DNA of 64,000 nucleotides, taken from Hyperoplus lanceolatus. Its lineage: Eukaryota > Chordata > Actinopteri > Uranoscopiformes > Ammodytidae. The position numbers and the translations under genes were made by a program. Of this stretch, positions 15,766-64,000 are shown piece by piece (positions within the stretch are counted from its first letter, which is position 1; the number at the start of each line of letters is the position of its first letter). The stretch spans positions 30,797,001-30,861,000 of the forward strand of contig CM049403.1 of the NCBI GenBank assembly GCA_026929865.2, read 5' to 3'. The notes beneath the pieces were generated by a model. It saw nothing but the letters and a program-made list of their open reading frames with translations. It was not told the DNA's origin and made no database searches.

Positions 15766-16422
15766 TGCTAAGTGTTTTGCAGCTTAAATCAACTGGGTTC
15801 AATTTGCAAGACACAGACACATTTCTTAGGGCCAAAACACACTCTCACACTTGTTACTTTAACAGTGCAATATTTGTTTGTATTGTTGGTCAGACAGTGA
15901 GCAGCTGAACTGTCATGTTCACAATAGATTTTGAAGGGAAGCGACTGTTAAGACTTCAAACTGGCAATTGTGTTGCTATCAGTACATTTTGATCTAACAA
16001 GCTTTATGTAGTAGCATGGATTAGTCTTGTATATTATCAGCTACTGTATGTGACCTACACTATAGCAGCTTTCTTTGTGTTCTATCTATATATCCTTGTT
16101 ATATTATGTGAACATTGATTTTTCCAAGTGCTAAATGAATGTTCAATTCCTAAATGACGCCTTGGGGATTTCTAGAAATACTATCCGTCCGTCTGCGATG
16201 ACCATGAACACATTTTTAGAAGGTGTTTGCCTTCACAGTGATGCAGACACTCAATAATACATAAAAACAAACAACACCTTTGATCTCCTGTATGAAAGAT
16301 GAAGGACAGTTGACCCCACCTACCCTTTTAACCCACCCGCAGATGCCACCTTTTAGCTACAGTGTGCCTTTGGTGACTGTTGTTACAATAATTCACTCGT
16401 TTCCTTTCCGTTTGTCTTTTAG
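15766..16422 (+). other. End of the upstream intron of sgip1
   Basis: Unique sequence leading to the pyrimidine-rich acceptor at 16410-16422. No first exon was found. Confidence 0.6.
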
Positions 16423-53545
<37,123 letters not shown>

Positions 53546-55088
53546 CCCAAGCTACTGAGAAACGTCACTGTTAGAGTTCACCATGGCAGTGGACTGAGGT
53601 TTGACCCAAACCGACACCAGACAGACTCTCACACACCTTTTATCTGAACCCCCACAGTGACAGGTGGGCAGCCCTACCCAGCAGTATTGTATAACTTGCA
53701 TAATAGCATCGTGGAGCTGTTTTAGGTCATGTAACTATGGTAATTTGTATTCATTTAAATAACAACATCTGTGTCGCCGGGGTTACACACCTGGGTTCTT
53801 CCTCCTACGCAAACTATCTCCATCCTCCTCCTCCTCCTCTGGTCAATTTGTGGTCTGGTGTTTTTAAAAACGTTTAAAAAAAAATTCACTGCAGCTGCCT
53901 GACCGTAAAAACATACGCAGAAAGAGTTTTAGCCTAGATATTAAAGCCTCTGAAAATGTAGTCTTCAATAGTATTTTTTTTAAATCAATATATGTGAAAT
54001 ATATCTTGGGTGTGTCAATACGCTTATACAAAAATCGGATTTGAAAATGAATGTCCATAAATATTATAAAACTAAGTAAAAGGAAACATATTTTTTTAGT
54101 GTCTAGACCGTGGCCGTATCTACACGGCAACAGTCATTGTTTTTTTTTATAGGCAACATTCAGGCAGAGAACAGCTGTGATTGGTTCAAAATGCTTAATT
54201 GTGTCATATGAAACCAGAGCATCGCAAAAGAAAAAAATTAATTAAGAACTTTGTGGTCAAACACATATGTCAACATTCTGACACATCCAAAATTCAGACT
54301 AGTTCAGGTCTTAGCCGCGCCCAGGACCATGCATAGTAAGTGATACACCTTCATAAGTAGATTTTAAAAAATCCGCTCTATAATGTTCCTTGTCGGAGTT
54401 TTAAGCTTGAAGCGGACAGACAGCATTTGCCAGCAAGTAAACAAATGCATTATGACACACGCTATGACAATGTCTTCAAAGATTGTGTCTGGCCGGTGCT
54501 TGTGTGCGACATGAAGATACAGCTATCGACAAAAAGAAAATGTAGATTTTCATGCATCACCTATTATTGGTACGTCAGGGTCACATGACTTTGGGGTCAC
54601 GTCATATATTTAAATATAAATGCACTGATCAGTCAATCAAACTGTTATTTTATTTATGCATTGAGTATATAGACACAGAGTAGGGTTTTAAAGAAAGTTA
54701 GGCAGCTGCAATGATAAATGATAAATCCGTGTGTGTGCCGGTTGCAAAGTCAGAACAAAAACAAGTGTACAAAGTGTCATTTTAAAATCAATAATATATA
54801 TATCTCTTAAAGGGCGTTTTGGTGTTTCCTCGTATTGTCAGATAGAGCCCTTTTCTGTTGTCTCCCGGACGACGGCGATTCTAGATTCTAAAGAACATGA
54901 CAGCATTCTATTTTTATTTATTGATGACGATGATGATGATTTGTTGTATAAAAACGTGATTCCGTATACGAATAGAATTTGAATGGTTCCACACACACAA
55001 CTCAGAAACTCTTAAAAGGTATAAATATTTGAATTCTCTTTTCTTTTTTTCTTTTTTTGTTATCTGTGTAGTTGGGTAACCTGTGTAC

Positions 55089-55094
55089 AATAAA
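55089..55094 (+). other. Proximal poly(A) signal for sgip1
   Basis: AATAAA lies about 1.54 kb after the stop, in gtacaataaaaggt. It is followed within 35 nt by T-rich sequence, as expected for a cleavage region. The assignment to sgip1 rests on position and strand. Confidence 0.45.
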
Positions 55095-56015
55095 AGGTAT
55101 AATAATTTTTTTGAATTTATTTCAGATATAATTTTTTAAACTCAAGTGCAACAGAAGATTTGAGCTATATATGGGCGTGGGTGGGGCGGTAATTTAAAGA
55201 AAAAAATATGAATATCTTCCTGGATACTGTGTTATGCTTTGTGAAAGCAGTGTAAAAGTAGAGTTAGTTTTACCATGGGCAAAGTCCACACAGTTAACAT
55301 TTGGGTAAATGAGACTTAATTGTTTTATTTATTCAAAATTAATTGGATGATATAAATACATAGCCTACCACTTTTATATGTCTGTTCAACATGAAGCTGG
55401 AGCAGTAAGACAGTTAGCTTAGCAGAAATGCTATAAACAGCTAACCTGGCTTCGTCTGAGCGTAAAAATCTACTTCCGAATTCATTCATTAACTCAATAT
55501 CTTGTTTGTTAAAGTCGTAAAAGAAACAACACTAGTTGCAAAAATGTTATGTTCCGCTTAACAAGATATTAATTGTAAATTTTTGAGCTGTTGAGTTCAA
55601 TTAAGGCAGTTCCTTAATTGCTTTGGTCCAGCTTGTAATGTATCAAATATTAGTTAACAGATATTAAAGTGGTAGCCTATATTCTAATCATATAAGTCCT
55701 ATAAAGAAAGTGATTCTGCCATTTTCCCAAATTGTTTAACTTTTCCTTTTAATAAGGACAAGACCACGAAAGCGATCAGTTTTCCTTTGACGGCAGTGAT
55801 GAAGTTTGGTGACTTTGGTACCATTACTGGAGCAGGATATGTTTACTGGGACCAGCTTGTTTTTTTATTTTTTATTTTTTATTTTTCTTGTTTTTTTATT
55901 CAAACCTCATTGTGATAAAAACACTTGTGTATTAATCCAGCATTCTCAGTTCACACGTCTACCCATTTAGTTATTCATCAAAGCCTCTGGAAACCTGCTC
56001 TGAAATAGTAACACA

Positions 56016-56882
56016 TTAAAGTGTAACTGCACCCTTTTACTTGTTTTTTGAGATAGAAGCTGAATTAAATCAGTATGTTGTTAAGGAACACATATATGCT
56101 GGTGTTAACATTGAAAATAATTGCAATATGTTAAATATCGGCAATTTAAGAAATGTTTTGTATTGTAAATCATTTTAGAACTTTACTAAGATTTGAAAAA
56201 AACTTTTTTCCATCGGGTTCGAAAAATGACGTACTACTGTACTTTTGGTACAGTAGTACGTCATCACGTCGCTGCAAAGTCGGTCACGCTCTTCATAGGT
56301 CCATAGCTGATCCATGAGCTACTACTGTTATACCATCCCTCCAAGGATGTTATTTCGGGGGTTAACACACTTCACTTCTATCGGCAGTGCGTCTGCATTA
56401 TCTCACACTGTATAACACACACACACACGGACCCGGACTTGTTCATTACTTCACTTGACACACGCTACCGCTCGCTCGCTCGCTCGCCACACACACACAG
56501 ACTGCTGCTCGTTCACTTGCGCTACTCGGTCTCCTAACACTACGATAGAAACACCCGCCAACAATTTAGAATAAGAAAGTCCTCCACCTCAGACGGCCTA
56601 TTTGTGTGGGGCATATGAGCTCACTGTGTTGCGACAGTGCTGTTAGACTTTGTGTCACTCGATATTTCAATGAAGTCATGTCATTTAGATCTTCCTGAGT
56701 GACAGCTAGCAGCTAGCCCCCTCCTTCACAGACAACGTGCGGCCCCCTCCCTCCCGAAAGTCGGCCGGCTGATGTCGGAATGTTTAAAAACAAAAGTTCT
56801 CAAACGGAATTCAGAATCCATGGTCTGAAAGCATTTTTCAAAATCGTGCAGTAGCTCAAACAGGGGGTGCAGTTACCCTTTA
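56016..56882. mobile_element. 867-bp terminal-inverted-repeat element
   Basis: Ends TTAAAGTGTAACTGCACCC and GGGTGCAGTTACCCTTTAA are inverted. A 17-bp perfect hairpin (56226-56242 against 56248-56264, loop ttttg) lies inside. No transposase frame is seen. It lies in the sgip1 3' flank. Confidence 0.7.
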
Positions 56883-57325
56883 ATATATAATGTCAACGTT
56901 TGGTGTTTTAATAAGCTTTTAAAAAAATCTGATTGAAAATAAGTGTTAAGAAATATTATGAAAAATTAGTTAAATATATATTTTTTTAACCGTTGAGATT
57001 GTTTGACAGGACTGTGTGGGCGTGGCCGTATCAAATGGTCTCCATGGCAGCAGTCATTGTTTTTAAAAAACGTTTGGACAGAGAATTCTGCCATGACACC
57101 TACAAGAAACAACAAACATAAGAAACAGAGCATAGCCCGCTTTACCTTAACCAAATTTCTGGAAAGTTTATCAAACTTAAATGAATCCGAAATTTGGATT
57201 GATGAATATGCTCAACTCTTTTCAGGCGCTTTACTATCGTGTAATTTACTCCCTGAATTACATAGTCAGAATATTTTTGTGTATTTGGGTTTACAGGGGC
57301 TTTAACTTTGACCATGTTTCTGACC

Positions 57326-57563
57326 TACAGCCCCGGAAAAAAATTAAGAGACCAGTTTGGATTTTTCTTAAATCTTCATCTCTACATTACTTATTGAAAT
57401 AGCTCTAAATGACAATATCTGTATTGTGAATTTGGTAGAAATGTTGTCAGTAGTTTATATTATAAAATCAAAATGTTCATTCTCCTCAAACATATGCCTC
57501 TAAAGAGTAAAACAAGAGACACTGAACATTTAAAGCGGTCTCTCAATTTTTTCCGGAGCTGTA
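57326..57563. mobile_element. MITE family C, copy in the sgip1 3' flank
   Basis: Complete ends TACAGCCCCGGAAAAAAATT and TTTTTTCCGGAGCTGTA. If the distal poly(A) site is used it is part of the 3' UTR. Confidence 0.85.
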
Positions 57564-57797
57564 TTTTTTGGCCTGTTTCCATTCTCCACTGTGGTACCTG
57601 AAATCCCTGACTATATCATGGGCACATCCCCCCCAAATCATCCACCAACCAGCGCTTGAATCCATGGCTTTATTTTGCATAATCGTAATGGTCTCTGTGA
57701 GATGACATGAGTTGAATGAGGTTGTGGAAGGCAGCAAGGTTAAAGTCGACCAAAATGCATTTTTTTTTTTCATTTTCTTTTTTGTATTTTATGTGTG

Positions 57798-57798
57798 C

Positions 57799-57860
<62 letters not shown>
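57798..57860. repeat. (TG)31 microsatellite
   Basis: TG tract in the sgip1 3' flank. Confidence 0.95.
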
Positions 57861-57861
<1 letters not shown>

Positions 57862-59034
57862 CCCCCCTGGACACTCAGTCCCTTCTGTTAAGGAGAAGAA
57901 ATAAGCTGAATATTTTTAAAACGGATAAAAGTGAAAAAATATTATATTGTTTAAATGTGTAAAAAATTAACACTGTGCTGATGACGTCGAAACTTCCTGA
58001 ATGCTCTGACACTCAACATTAAGAACAAAACGTGTGTGTGACGCTGACCATCTCCTTATACCTGTAATGTATGTCGACATTGGGCTAAATGTAACCAATC
58101 ATTGTCCGTTCAGAGCTTTTCAATACATTTAAGCTAAATTTGGGACTTTTAAGACTATAAGCAACATGTAGATACTCCTATTCAATGATAAAGTACTTTG
58201 GATTGGACATATTTTTAAAGATAAATAGATATTTAACCAATAAAACAATCAAATTTGAGCTCTGGAGTCAAAATAATCTTGTTTTTGACTAGTTTTAGAC
58301 TAGTTCCAAACTAGCATTGCAGTTTCCTCTGAAATTGCATTTAATTTGTCAATGTAAGGCGACTATGATTGGTACCATTCAGCTAACCCACGTTAGTTTG
58401 GTAACATATTTCTATCAGTCATGTGATGTCTGTCTATCTGTCCTGTCGTCTAGGCGACTGGGTTGGCACAGAATGGCTGACAGGAAGTTGTCACATTCTA
58501 TAGTGGATCCTTGAAAGCGATCAGTGCAACAGTCACTACAGCATTATCTACTAAGGCCCACCATACACATCCCTCATCAGGCATTGTTTATTTAAATGAC
58601 CAGTAACACTACAGGCTCCATGTCTTTCAGATCGGAAGGCATGTTACAGTATAAAAACACACAGTCAGTCTATTAGTTGCTAGGTTATTCTTTGATCTAG
58701 TTTTTAAAGAAACTGGATCAAAATCTGTATTTTTCCGAAATTTTCATTTCTGTTTTGAATGTGTCATTATTGCATGTGGAGCATGCAGTAAAAGGTGGGG
58801 CATCTTACCAGGATAGATAGTACTGAAATGACATGGTTGTGTCTGAGTGTCAGTTACCTGTGTTAATGTTGAGAGGAGAGAGCAGGGGAGAGTGTGTTAT
58901 GTGTGCTGTAAGCCAGAATGCTTTTTTTGGTTCTGTACCGTTAACCTCAAAACACAATGTGCAAAGCTGTTTGGACAGTAACATAACGATTGCTGAGATC
59001 AACTGAGAAACTTAGTTTGCTTCTTTCCAAAACC

Positions 59035-59040
59035 AATAAA
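59035..59040 (+). other. Distal poly(A) signal for sgip1
   Basis: AATAAA in aaccaataaaagtt is followed by GT- and T-rich sequence 25-60 nt on (gggtttgtagttattg, then tgtgtgattttg). This is a better downstream element than the proximal site has. It lies 5.5 kb from the stop and just before the convergent insl5 3' end. Confidence 0.4.
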
Positions 59041-59553
59041 AGTTATAACTGGATAAGCCTGGGTTTGTAGTTATTGTATGATGTCATTCTGTGTGATTTT
59101 GTTTTTCTCTTGAATACATTAAGAGTATTGTATATTTCTTTGACTTTGTAAATTAATAGTTCAACATCTTAAATGTTATGCTTTTTTACGGAATGGTTTC
59201 TGTCACCTTTTCTTGAGCCGGAGAGTGAGACAAAAGGCTAAAAATGTCAAATGTGGAACTATTAATTTTAAGGTGCACTAGCAGCATGGCTATAAGGATG
59301 CCTTTAGATCAACTTTGTTGAGCCCTTAAAGGTACAGTGGGTAAAAGGGAATTGTCGTTTTTCAGAACATACTTGGTAGAAATGGAAAATAATATGCATA
59401 AGTTTTAATTAACGTTCCACAATCAAATCCTACAAACCTTACGTGTTAAATTCAAAAACTCACAAACATTTCAAAATTGTAAAATAATACTAATTTAAAA
59501 AGAAAAAGCATTATACAATATAGAGCGATTGCGTTGTTTTTAAACCAGCAGTT

Positions 59554-59559
59554 TTTATT
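59554..59559 (-). other. Poly(A) signal for insl5
   Basis: AATAAA on the minus strand (in ctgaataaaaactg) lies about 95 nt after the insl5 stop codon. It is about 515 bp from the distal sgip1 signal on the other strand, so the genes converge tail to tail. Confidence 0.65.
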
Positions 59560-59653
59560 CAGATTTGTTCTCTAGTAAAGGCAACATGTGAGAGAACAGA
59601 GTCATTTTAAGTCACTTGTAGAATGAGATACAGGTTAGAGAGGTGTTTGGGTT

Positions 59654-59802
59654 TCAGCAGAGGAAGGTGAGGTCACTCTTCCGGCAGCCCACCTGGCAGC
59701 ACACGGTGGTCAGGACGTTGTTCATGTCCCGTCTGGACAGCTGAGAGCTCGGGATGAAACCGCTCACAGTCTCCAAACTGCTCTGCTCTGCTGTGGGCAA
59801 AC
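59654..59802 (-). CDS. insl5: insl5 exon 2: rest of C-peptide and A chain
   Basis: The exon encodes LPTAEQSSLETVSGFIPSSQ, LSRR, then DMNNVLTTVCCQVGCRKSDL, TFLC and the stop. The CC-x3-C-x8-C spacing is the insulin-superfamily A-chain signature. SRR before Asp is the C/A processing site. The acceptor at 59803 gives the only phase-correct join that is not preceded by a stop. Confidence 0.93.
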
Positions 59803-62419
59803 CTGGGGCCGAAAAACAACAACAACCACAGCTCAGAAAAACACTCAAATAACGGGGCATATTTTATACTTTTTGCCATGCACTAGCTTAGGTGCCTTGG
59901 TGTTAACATACTTCTACATTGGTCTAAGGGTCCCGGACTAAGAATGTACATAGTCAAATCAGATTGGTCGATTTTGGCCCTGCAGTCGACTAATTGTCAA
60001 ATTGTATTCATACTCATTGACCCATGTTCTCATTTGTGACATTGGCTTCCATTTTGTCCAAACCAGACCAAGGAGCTGAAACACACTATTAGAATGTGTC
60101 TTTTTGAATTGGCATAAGAATTTATTTTGATGTGACATTGTCTACCCTTCACATACACTAAGGTGATAGATTATTTAAAAGATTTGTATCAACAGTATTC
60201 TTAATAAATTGATATTATACCTCAATAGGTAAAGTATTATGATTCATTGGGCTCAACCAAGTAGTTCCATGTATAATCAGACTTTCAGCACCCTCATATG
60301 CCCTGAATAGAAGATCTTTTTTCATAACCAAATTTTGTAGTTATTCGACTGTGAGATTGGACGTCTAGTAATCGGGCTCCTTCAATCTAATAATTGAAAA
60401 GTTTGATAATAACAAATCAAATCATCACACACTTGTCCCATGCAAATGTCCTTTTGCCTATCCATGTAATGTTTGAATGACTATTTTCAGACCGGTCTTG
60501 TCTAATTGAGGTCCATGTCCCCGTTGAACAAGGAAACTGTAAATGACGGAAGTGATTAAGTCGCTGCTATTTGTCTTCTCCAGTGTCACTTTCCTCTTTC
60601 TAATTAGCACGACCGCTGGGCTAACTGGGTTTGTGTGTGTGACAGACAGTTCGAGAGAGAGAGACATGGGGAGGGAGAGACAGTGTGTTTGAGAGAGAGA
60701 GTCAGAGAGACTGTGAGAGAGAGAGAGAGAGCTTGCCTTTGGTAACAGCATTTAATCAAGATATGTATGTGGGCTATTCTGGCCTAATAAGGAAACACAC
60801 ATCAGGCAATTTCTCTGAGCTAGTGCACCTGCTGCCACTGCACTGAAGCAACATTAACAGTAGCCTATACAGTACATGCACCAGGAACCACTGTGATCTA
60901 GTTGAATGAAAAGGCCCCTAAACAATACTAAACTAGTGAGAACAAGGACACAGAAATTAAAATGTCCAAGTCACTGATTTTCAAAAACATGAATCCCATT
61001 TAGTTTGATAAATTTTTAGTGCACAAAGTGTGACTGTACACTGGCAGAAGGGGCCCGAGTCTATGAAAGTAACTTCAAAGCACATATTGTACATGAATGA
61101 CTATGATAAAGAACAATTATATACAAGATAACTAAGATGGCGTCACCTTTTGATAGAAATGTCCACAAAAGGTGTTTCAGTTTAACAGAATTTCTGAAAA
61201 AAATATATTGATGGCGCATCCCACAATATTTGAGTGCCTCCAGTACCTGAACCAGAACATATTGCTGCTTGTTGCTAACCACTGCACTGTCTGACTGACT
61301 GACTACTGCTTTTATGTTGTTTATCCTGGGATTTTTTATTTCTTTGTTTGTTTATTTAGGTATTGTATTATGTTGCAGCATGTGCCCCATCACTCACATT
61401 GGAAGTGCATTAGAAAAGTTTGTTTCAATACTCTGAACCAAAAATCTGAACCTCTAAAGCACTTGCATCGAGTAATAATAAAAATAATGGATAGGATTTA
61501 TATAGCGCTTTATTCCCTAAGGACTCAAAGCGCTTACAGGGTTCCAGGTTCCATTCATTCACACACAGTCATACCGGTGGTGGTAAACTACGAGAGTAGC
61601 CACAGCTGCCCTGGGGCAGACTGGAGTAAACTTTCCATAATCATTCTTAGCACTTTTATTATATTATGTTGTAAAAATGAATTAAAGATGTTGATGCTGT
61701 AAATGAGGGTCACCCCTCAATTGGTCTCTCGAGGATAAATAAAAGTTAAATGAAATGAAAATGAAAAACTACCTCAATTCTATGAACAATTATTATTTTT
61801 TAAACCAAATAAATCCATTACGATAAAAATGGAAAAAAAACTATATTATTATTATGATTATATTATGTTGTGTAAATAAAATAAATATTGTTGATCTTGT
61901 TACTACCTCAATTCTAAGAGTGTAGGCCTATGTTGATACGAAAATAAAAATTAATTAAAAAAAATGTCATTATGGAATTTTAAAAAAAAAAATTCTCTAT
62001 GAATGTATGTTGATACTAAAAAAAAATAAAAAAGTAATGAAAAAATATATTCTCTCACCCTCCATGTCTGAGTCAGTGAGCAGTATGTTGTAAAAATAAA
62101 ATAAAGACTGTTGATACTGTCACTCCCTCAATTCTAAGAATGTAGTCCTATGTTGATACTAAAATGTAAATACATTTTTTTTTTCTACTTATCTATTAAA
62201 AAATAAATAAAAAAATCATCAAAAAATGTATAAATCTCTCCTCTCACCCTCCATGTCTGAGTCTTGCAGCAGCCTCCTCCAGCGCGACCCTCCACAGGTG
62301 TAGACCACCGCCCGCAGGAACTCTCTCCCACAGAGCTTCACCGCCTTCACCTCCGCCTCGCTCCGCTCCACGTGCAACACCGCACACAACAGCAACGGCA
62401 ACACCACGAGAGCGCGCAT
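59654..62419 (-). CDS. insl5: Relaxin/insulin-family peptide, insulin-like 5 (gene-level entry)
   Basis: Two exons (62248-62419 and 59654-59802) splice in phase 1, the ancestral intron position of insulin-family genes, into a 106-residue preprohormone. There is a hydrophobic signal peptide (about residues 1-22). The B chain has C30 and C42 in CGREFLRAVVYTCGGSRW, with the RxxxRxxV receptor-binding pattern. A short C-peptide (about 31 residues) is bounded by Arg-Arg pairs. The A chain ends CCQVGCRKSDLTFLC (C92, C93, C97, C106). All six cysteines are present. The hormone is secreted and signals through relaxin-family GPCRs (RXFP3/4). Mammalian INSL5 lies next to SGIP1, and the A chain does not match the strongly conserved relaxin-3 A chain. 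I therefore prefer insl5 (a or b copy unknown). The B chain alone would also suit rln3. Confidence 0.85.
60647..60731. repeat. GA-rich array in the insl5 intron
   Basis: gaga and gtgaga units. On the insl5 strand it is CT-rich. Confidence 0.9.
61684..61760 (+). repeat. LINE-tail repeat inside the insl5 intron
   Basis: gggtcacccctcaattggtc then tctcgaggataaataaaagt. The reverse complement lies at 63722-63800 upstream of the gene. A different tail fragment lies at 61482-61560 (tatagcgctttattccctaa). Confidence 0.7.
62248..62419 (-). CDS. insl5: insl5 exon 1: signal peptide, B chain, start of C-peptide
   Basis: The ATG at 62419 opens MRALVVLPLLLCAVLHVERS, a typical signal peptide. EAEVKAVKLCGREFLRAVVY and TCGGSRWRR follow, then LLQDSDME. 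The RR after GGSRW is the probable B/C cleavage site. The donor is ATGGAGG|gtgaga with one base carried over. No closer in-frame ATG exists and the start suits the signal peptide. Confidence 0.93.
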
Positions 62420-62436
62420 TGTGGAGACCTGAGTGA

Positions 62437-62439
<3 letters not shown>

Positions 62440-62472
<33 letters not shown>
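62440..62472. repeat. TG/CA microsatellite in the predicted insl5 5' UTR
   Basis: About 16 TG units lie directly upstream of the insl5 ATG (CA on the transcribed strand), between the start codon and the TATA box. Length variation here would alter the 5' leader. Confidence 0.9.
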
Positions 62473-62573
62473 AAGGGTTATCTTAGCGGTAGGATCTATG
62501 CTGTTTTCTGTTGAGTATTTGTTGGTATTTTGCTGGTTGGTTGTCTCTGAAGATGGAGAGATCATTGTGGTTG

Positions 62574-62580
62574 TTATATA
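62574..62580 (-). promoter_or_regulatory. insl5: TATA box of insl5
   Basis: TATATAA on the minus strand (in tcgcctatataacaacc) lies about 155 bp upstream of the ATG. That predicts a start site near 62545 and a 5' UTR of about 125 nt. The predicted 5' UTR contains the CA/TG repeat at 62440-62472. No other core element was recognised. Confidence 0.5.
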
Positions 62581-62693
62581 GGCGACCCGTCCAAGCTTTC
62601 ACTTCATCAATAGCTGAGTAACTCTTTAGTCTCCACCTACTCACTCTCTAACCGGTGCTTAAGCCCATCCCAATCATATACACAAGGATGGAC

Positions 62694-62851
62694 ACACACA
62701 GACACACACAGCCATGAACTCACACACACACACACATAGACATGGACGAACACACACATACACACTCTCGCTCTCTCTCTCACACACACACACCCACAAA
62801 ACATAGACACACACACACTGTCTCTCTCACATACATAAACACACATTCTCA

Positions 62852-62915
<64 letters not shown>

Positions 62916-62917
62916 CG

Positions 62918-62974
<57 letters not shown>

Positions 62975-63030
62975 CATAGACACACACACACACACACTGT
63001 CTCTCTCACATACATAAACACACATTCTCA

Positions 63031-63119
<89 letters not shown>

Positions 63120-63190
63120 TCTCTCTCACATCTAACACACATTCTCACTCTCTCACACACACACACACACACACACCCACCCACACACAC
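62694..63190. repeat. Compound CA/CT higher-order array, about 500 bp
   Basis: Units of CA tract, ctctctctcacatacataaa, cacacattctcactctct and CA tract recur about four times (62760-62960, 62990-63110, 63118-63190). This is a higher-order minisatellite built from microsatellites, 280 bp or more upstream of the insl5 ATG. Confidence 0.9.
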
Positions 63191-63721
63191 AATCTTCACT
63201 CTTTCATGACAGTCAAGTCCTTTTATGTTTCCAGTCGTCCCCCACTGTCCCTGTTTGTAGAGTGACTGGCGGCCGTCACCCTTATCTCACAACCCTCCAA
63301 CTACAATCACATTAGCCGGGGCCCATCCTCATCAGCCACACTATGATTATGTGACTGAAGTCTGTGATTGCACCGACCTCCACTAAACTAGATGGATAAT
63401 CACGCTATGCTAAGTGATCAAACATATGTCAAATGTGTTTACAATACTTTGATGGCCCACTCCTTTAAGCAGTTTGGGCCATATGAGTCAATGTTGACAG
63501 TACATCATGCAGGTCATTATGGGGAATCTGATGGTGCTTATGTGATACTTAAAAAGACATTTCACTTCGATCATTAGTGGTGGAGGTCCCACTTAGGATG
63601 TCGGTTAAATCATACTATGTTCAGTTGGACATGCTGTGCGGTCGTAGCTATTGTAGCAGGAAAAACAGACACATGTTTTTAGATTTTTAAGAAATGGAAT
63701 GGAAAAAAAATATTGCACTTG

Positions 63722-63800
63722 TTCATTTCATTTAACTTTTATTTATCCTCGAGAGACCAATTGAGGGGTGACCATCATTTACAATGATGCCGAGTACAAA
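63722..63800 (-). repeat. LINE-tail repeat upstream of insl5
   Basis: tttatttatcctcgagagac then caattgaggggtgaccatca, inverted relative to 61684-61760. Confidence 0.7.
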
Positions 63801-64000
63801 AAAAAATTCAGAGGAAAAACAACAATACATACAAAATATTCAATGCAAATACATCAAATACACAACAACAGATGAAGAGAAAAAACAATTGAAACATTTA
63901 CACAGTGGTGAAGAGTGGCAGCAATTAAAATGAAATGGGTGAAAGTACAATATAGCCTAATTAAAACAGTTACAGGTAGAGTTTGGCAGATTTAAGATAG

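Larger units (their letters stand above)
53546..59040 (+). other. sgip1: sgip1 3' UTR or downstream flank
   Basis: No further coding exon is seen. Two poly(A) signals lie in this stretch: AATAAA at 55089-55094 and another at 59035-59040, the second followed by T/GT-rich sequence. Between them are an 867-bp inverted-repeat element (56016-56882), a MITE (57326-57563) and a TG repeat (57798-57860). If the distal signal is used the 3' UTR is about 5.5 kb and includes these elements. Otherwise it is about 1.6 kb. Confidence 0.5.
59803..62247 (-). other. insl5: insl5 intron (2.4 kb)
   Basis: The intron opens gtgaga and ends tttttcggccccag on the minus strand. It contains L2-like tail fragments (61482-61560, 61684-61760), a GA microsatellite (60647-60731), and AT-rich units of roughly 200 bp near 61660-62240 that include a copy of the exon 1/donor junction. 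No coding potential is seen. Confidence 0.85.

Overview
This is a vertebrate, almost certainly teleost, genomic window. It has intron-split genes with canonical splice sites, a very heavy load of CA/TG, TA, CT and tetranucleotide microsatellites, and fish-type repeats: Tc1 elements, short foldback MITEs, L2-like LINE tails and a tRNA-derived SINE. I found no prokaryotic or viral genes. The numerous short reading frames rich in Val-Cys or Thr-His are translated microsatellites, not genes.

Two genes are supported. The first is sgip1 (SH3GL3/endophilin-interacting protein 1) on the plus strand, from its second coding exon at 16423 to a stop at 53545. It encodes a neuronal clathrin-endocytosis adaptor of the FCHo/SGIP family. 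I reconstructed 24 phase-compatible coding exons, about 968 residues without the missing first exon. They give a basic N-terminal membrane-binding segment, an acidic/serine stretch, a long proline-rich linker and a C-terminal mu-homology domain. The first coding exon is outside the window or not recognisable, so 1-16422 is read as upstream or intron 1 DNA. The second gene is a relaxin/insulin-family peptide hormone on the minus strand (62419 to 59654, two coding exons, 106 residues). Its B- and A-chain cysteine patterns are complete. Its position beside sgip1 matches the known SGIP1-INSL5 neighbourhood of mammals, so I call it insl5, with relaxin-3-like as the alternative. The two genes converge.

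Layout: 1-16422, repeats and unique non-coding DNA; 16423-19040, exons for the basic N-terminus; 19041-22784, an intron with U12-type AT-AC signals that contains a 3.2-kb palindrome built from two rearranged Tc1 copies; 22785-31546, acidic stretch, two microexons (9 and 12 nt) and short linker exons; 33255-42697, proline-rich exons including one 879-nt exon, a 60-nt cassette-like exon and a possible GC-AG alternative donor; 44954-53545, the mu-homology domain; 53546-59040, 3' UTR or flank with two poly(A) signals; 59654-62580, insl5 with its TATA box; 62582-64000, satellite-rich upstream DNA.

The most interesting observations are the U12-type intron hosting a long palindrome, the paired neural-type microexons encoding RSP and RRSP, the alternative exon structure just before the mu-homology domain, a perfect 44-bp hairpin at 6960-7059, and several insertions whose duplicated flanks are visible. 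Coding calls come from translating the exons and comparing them with remembered human family features. No database search was run.
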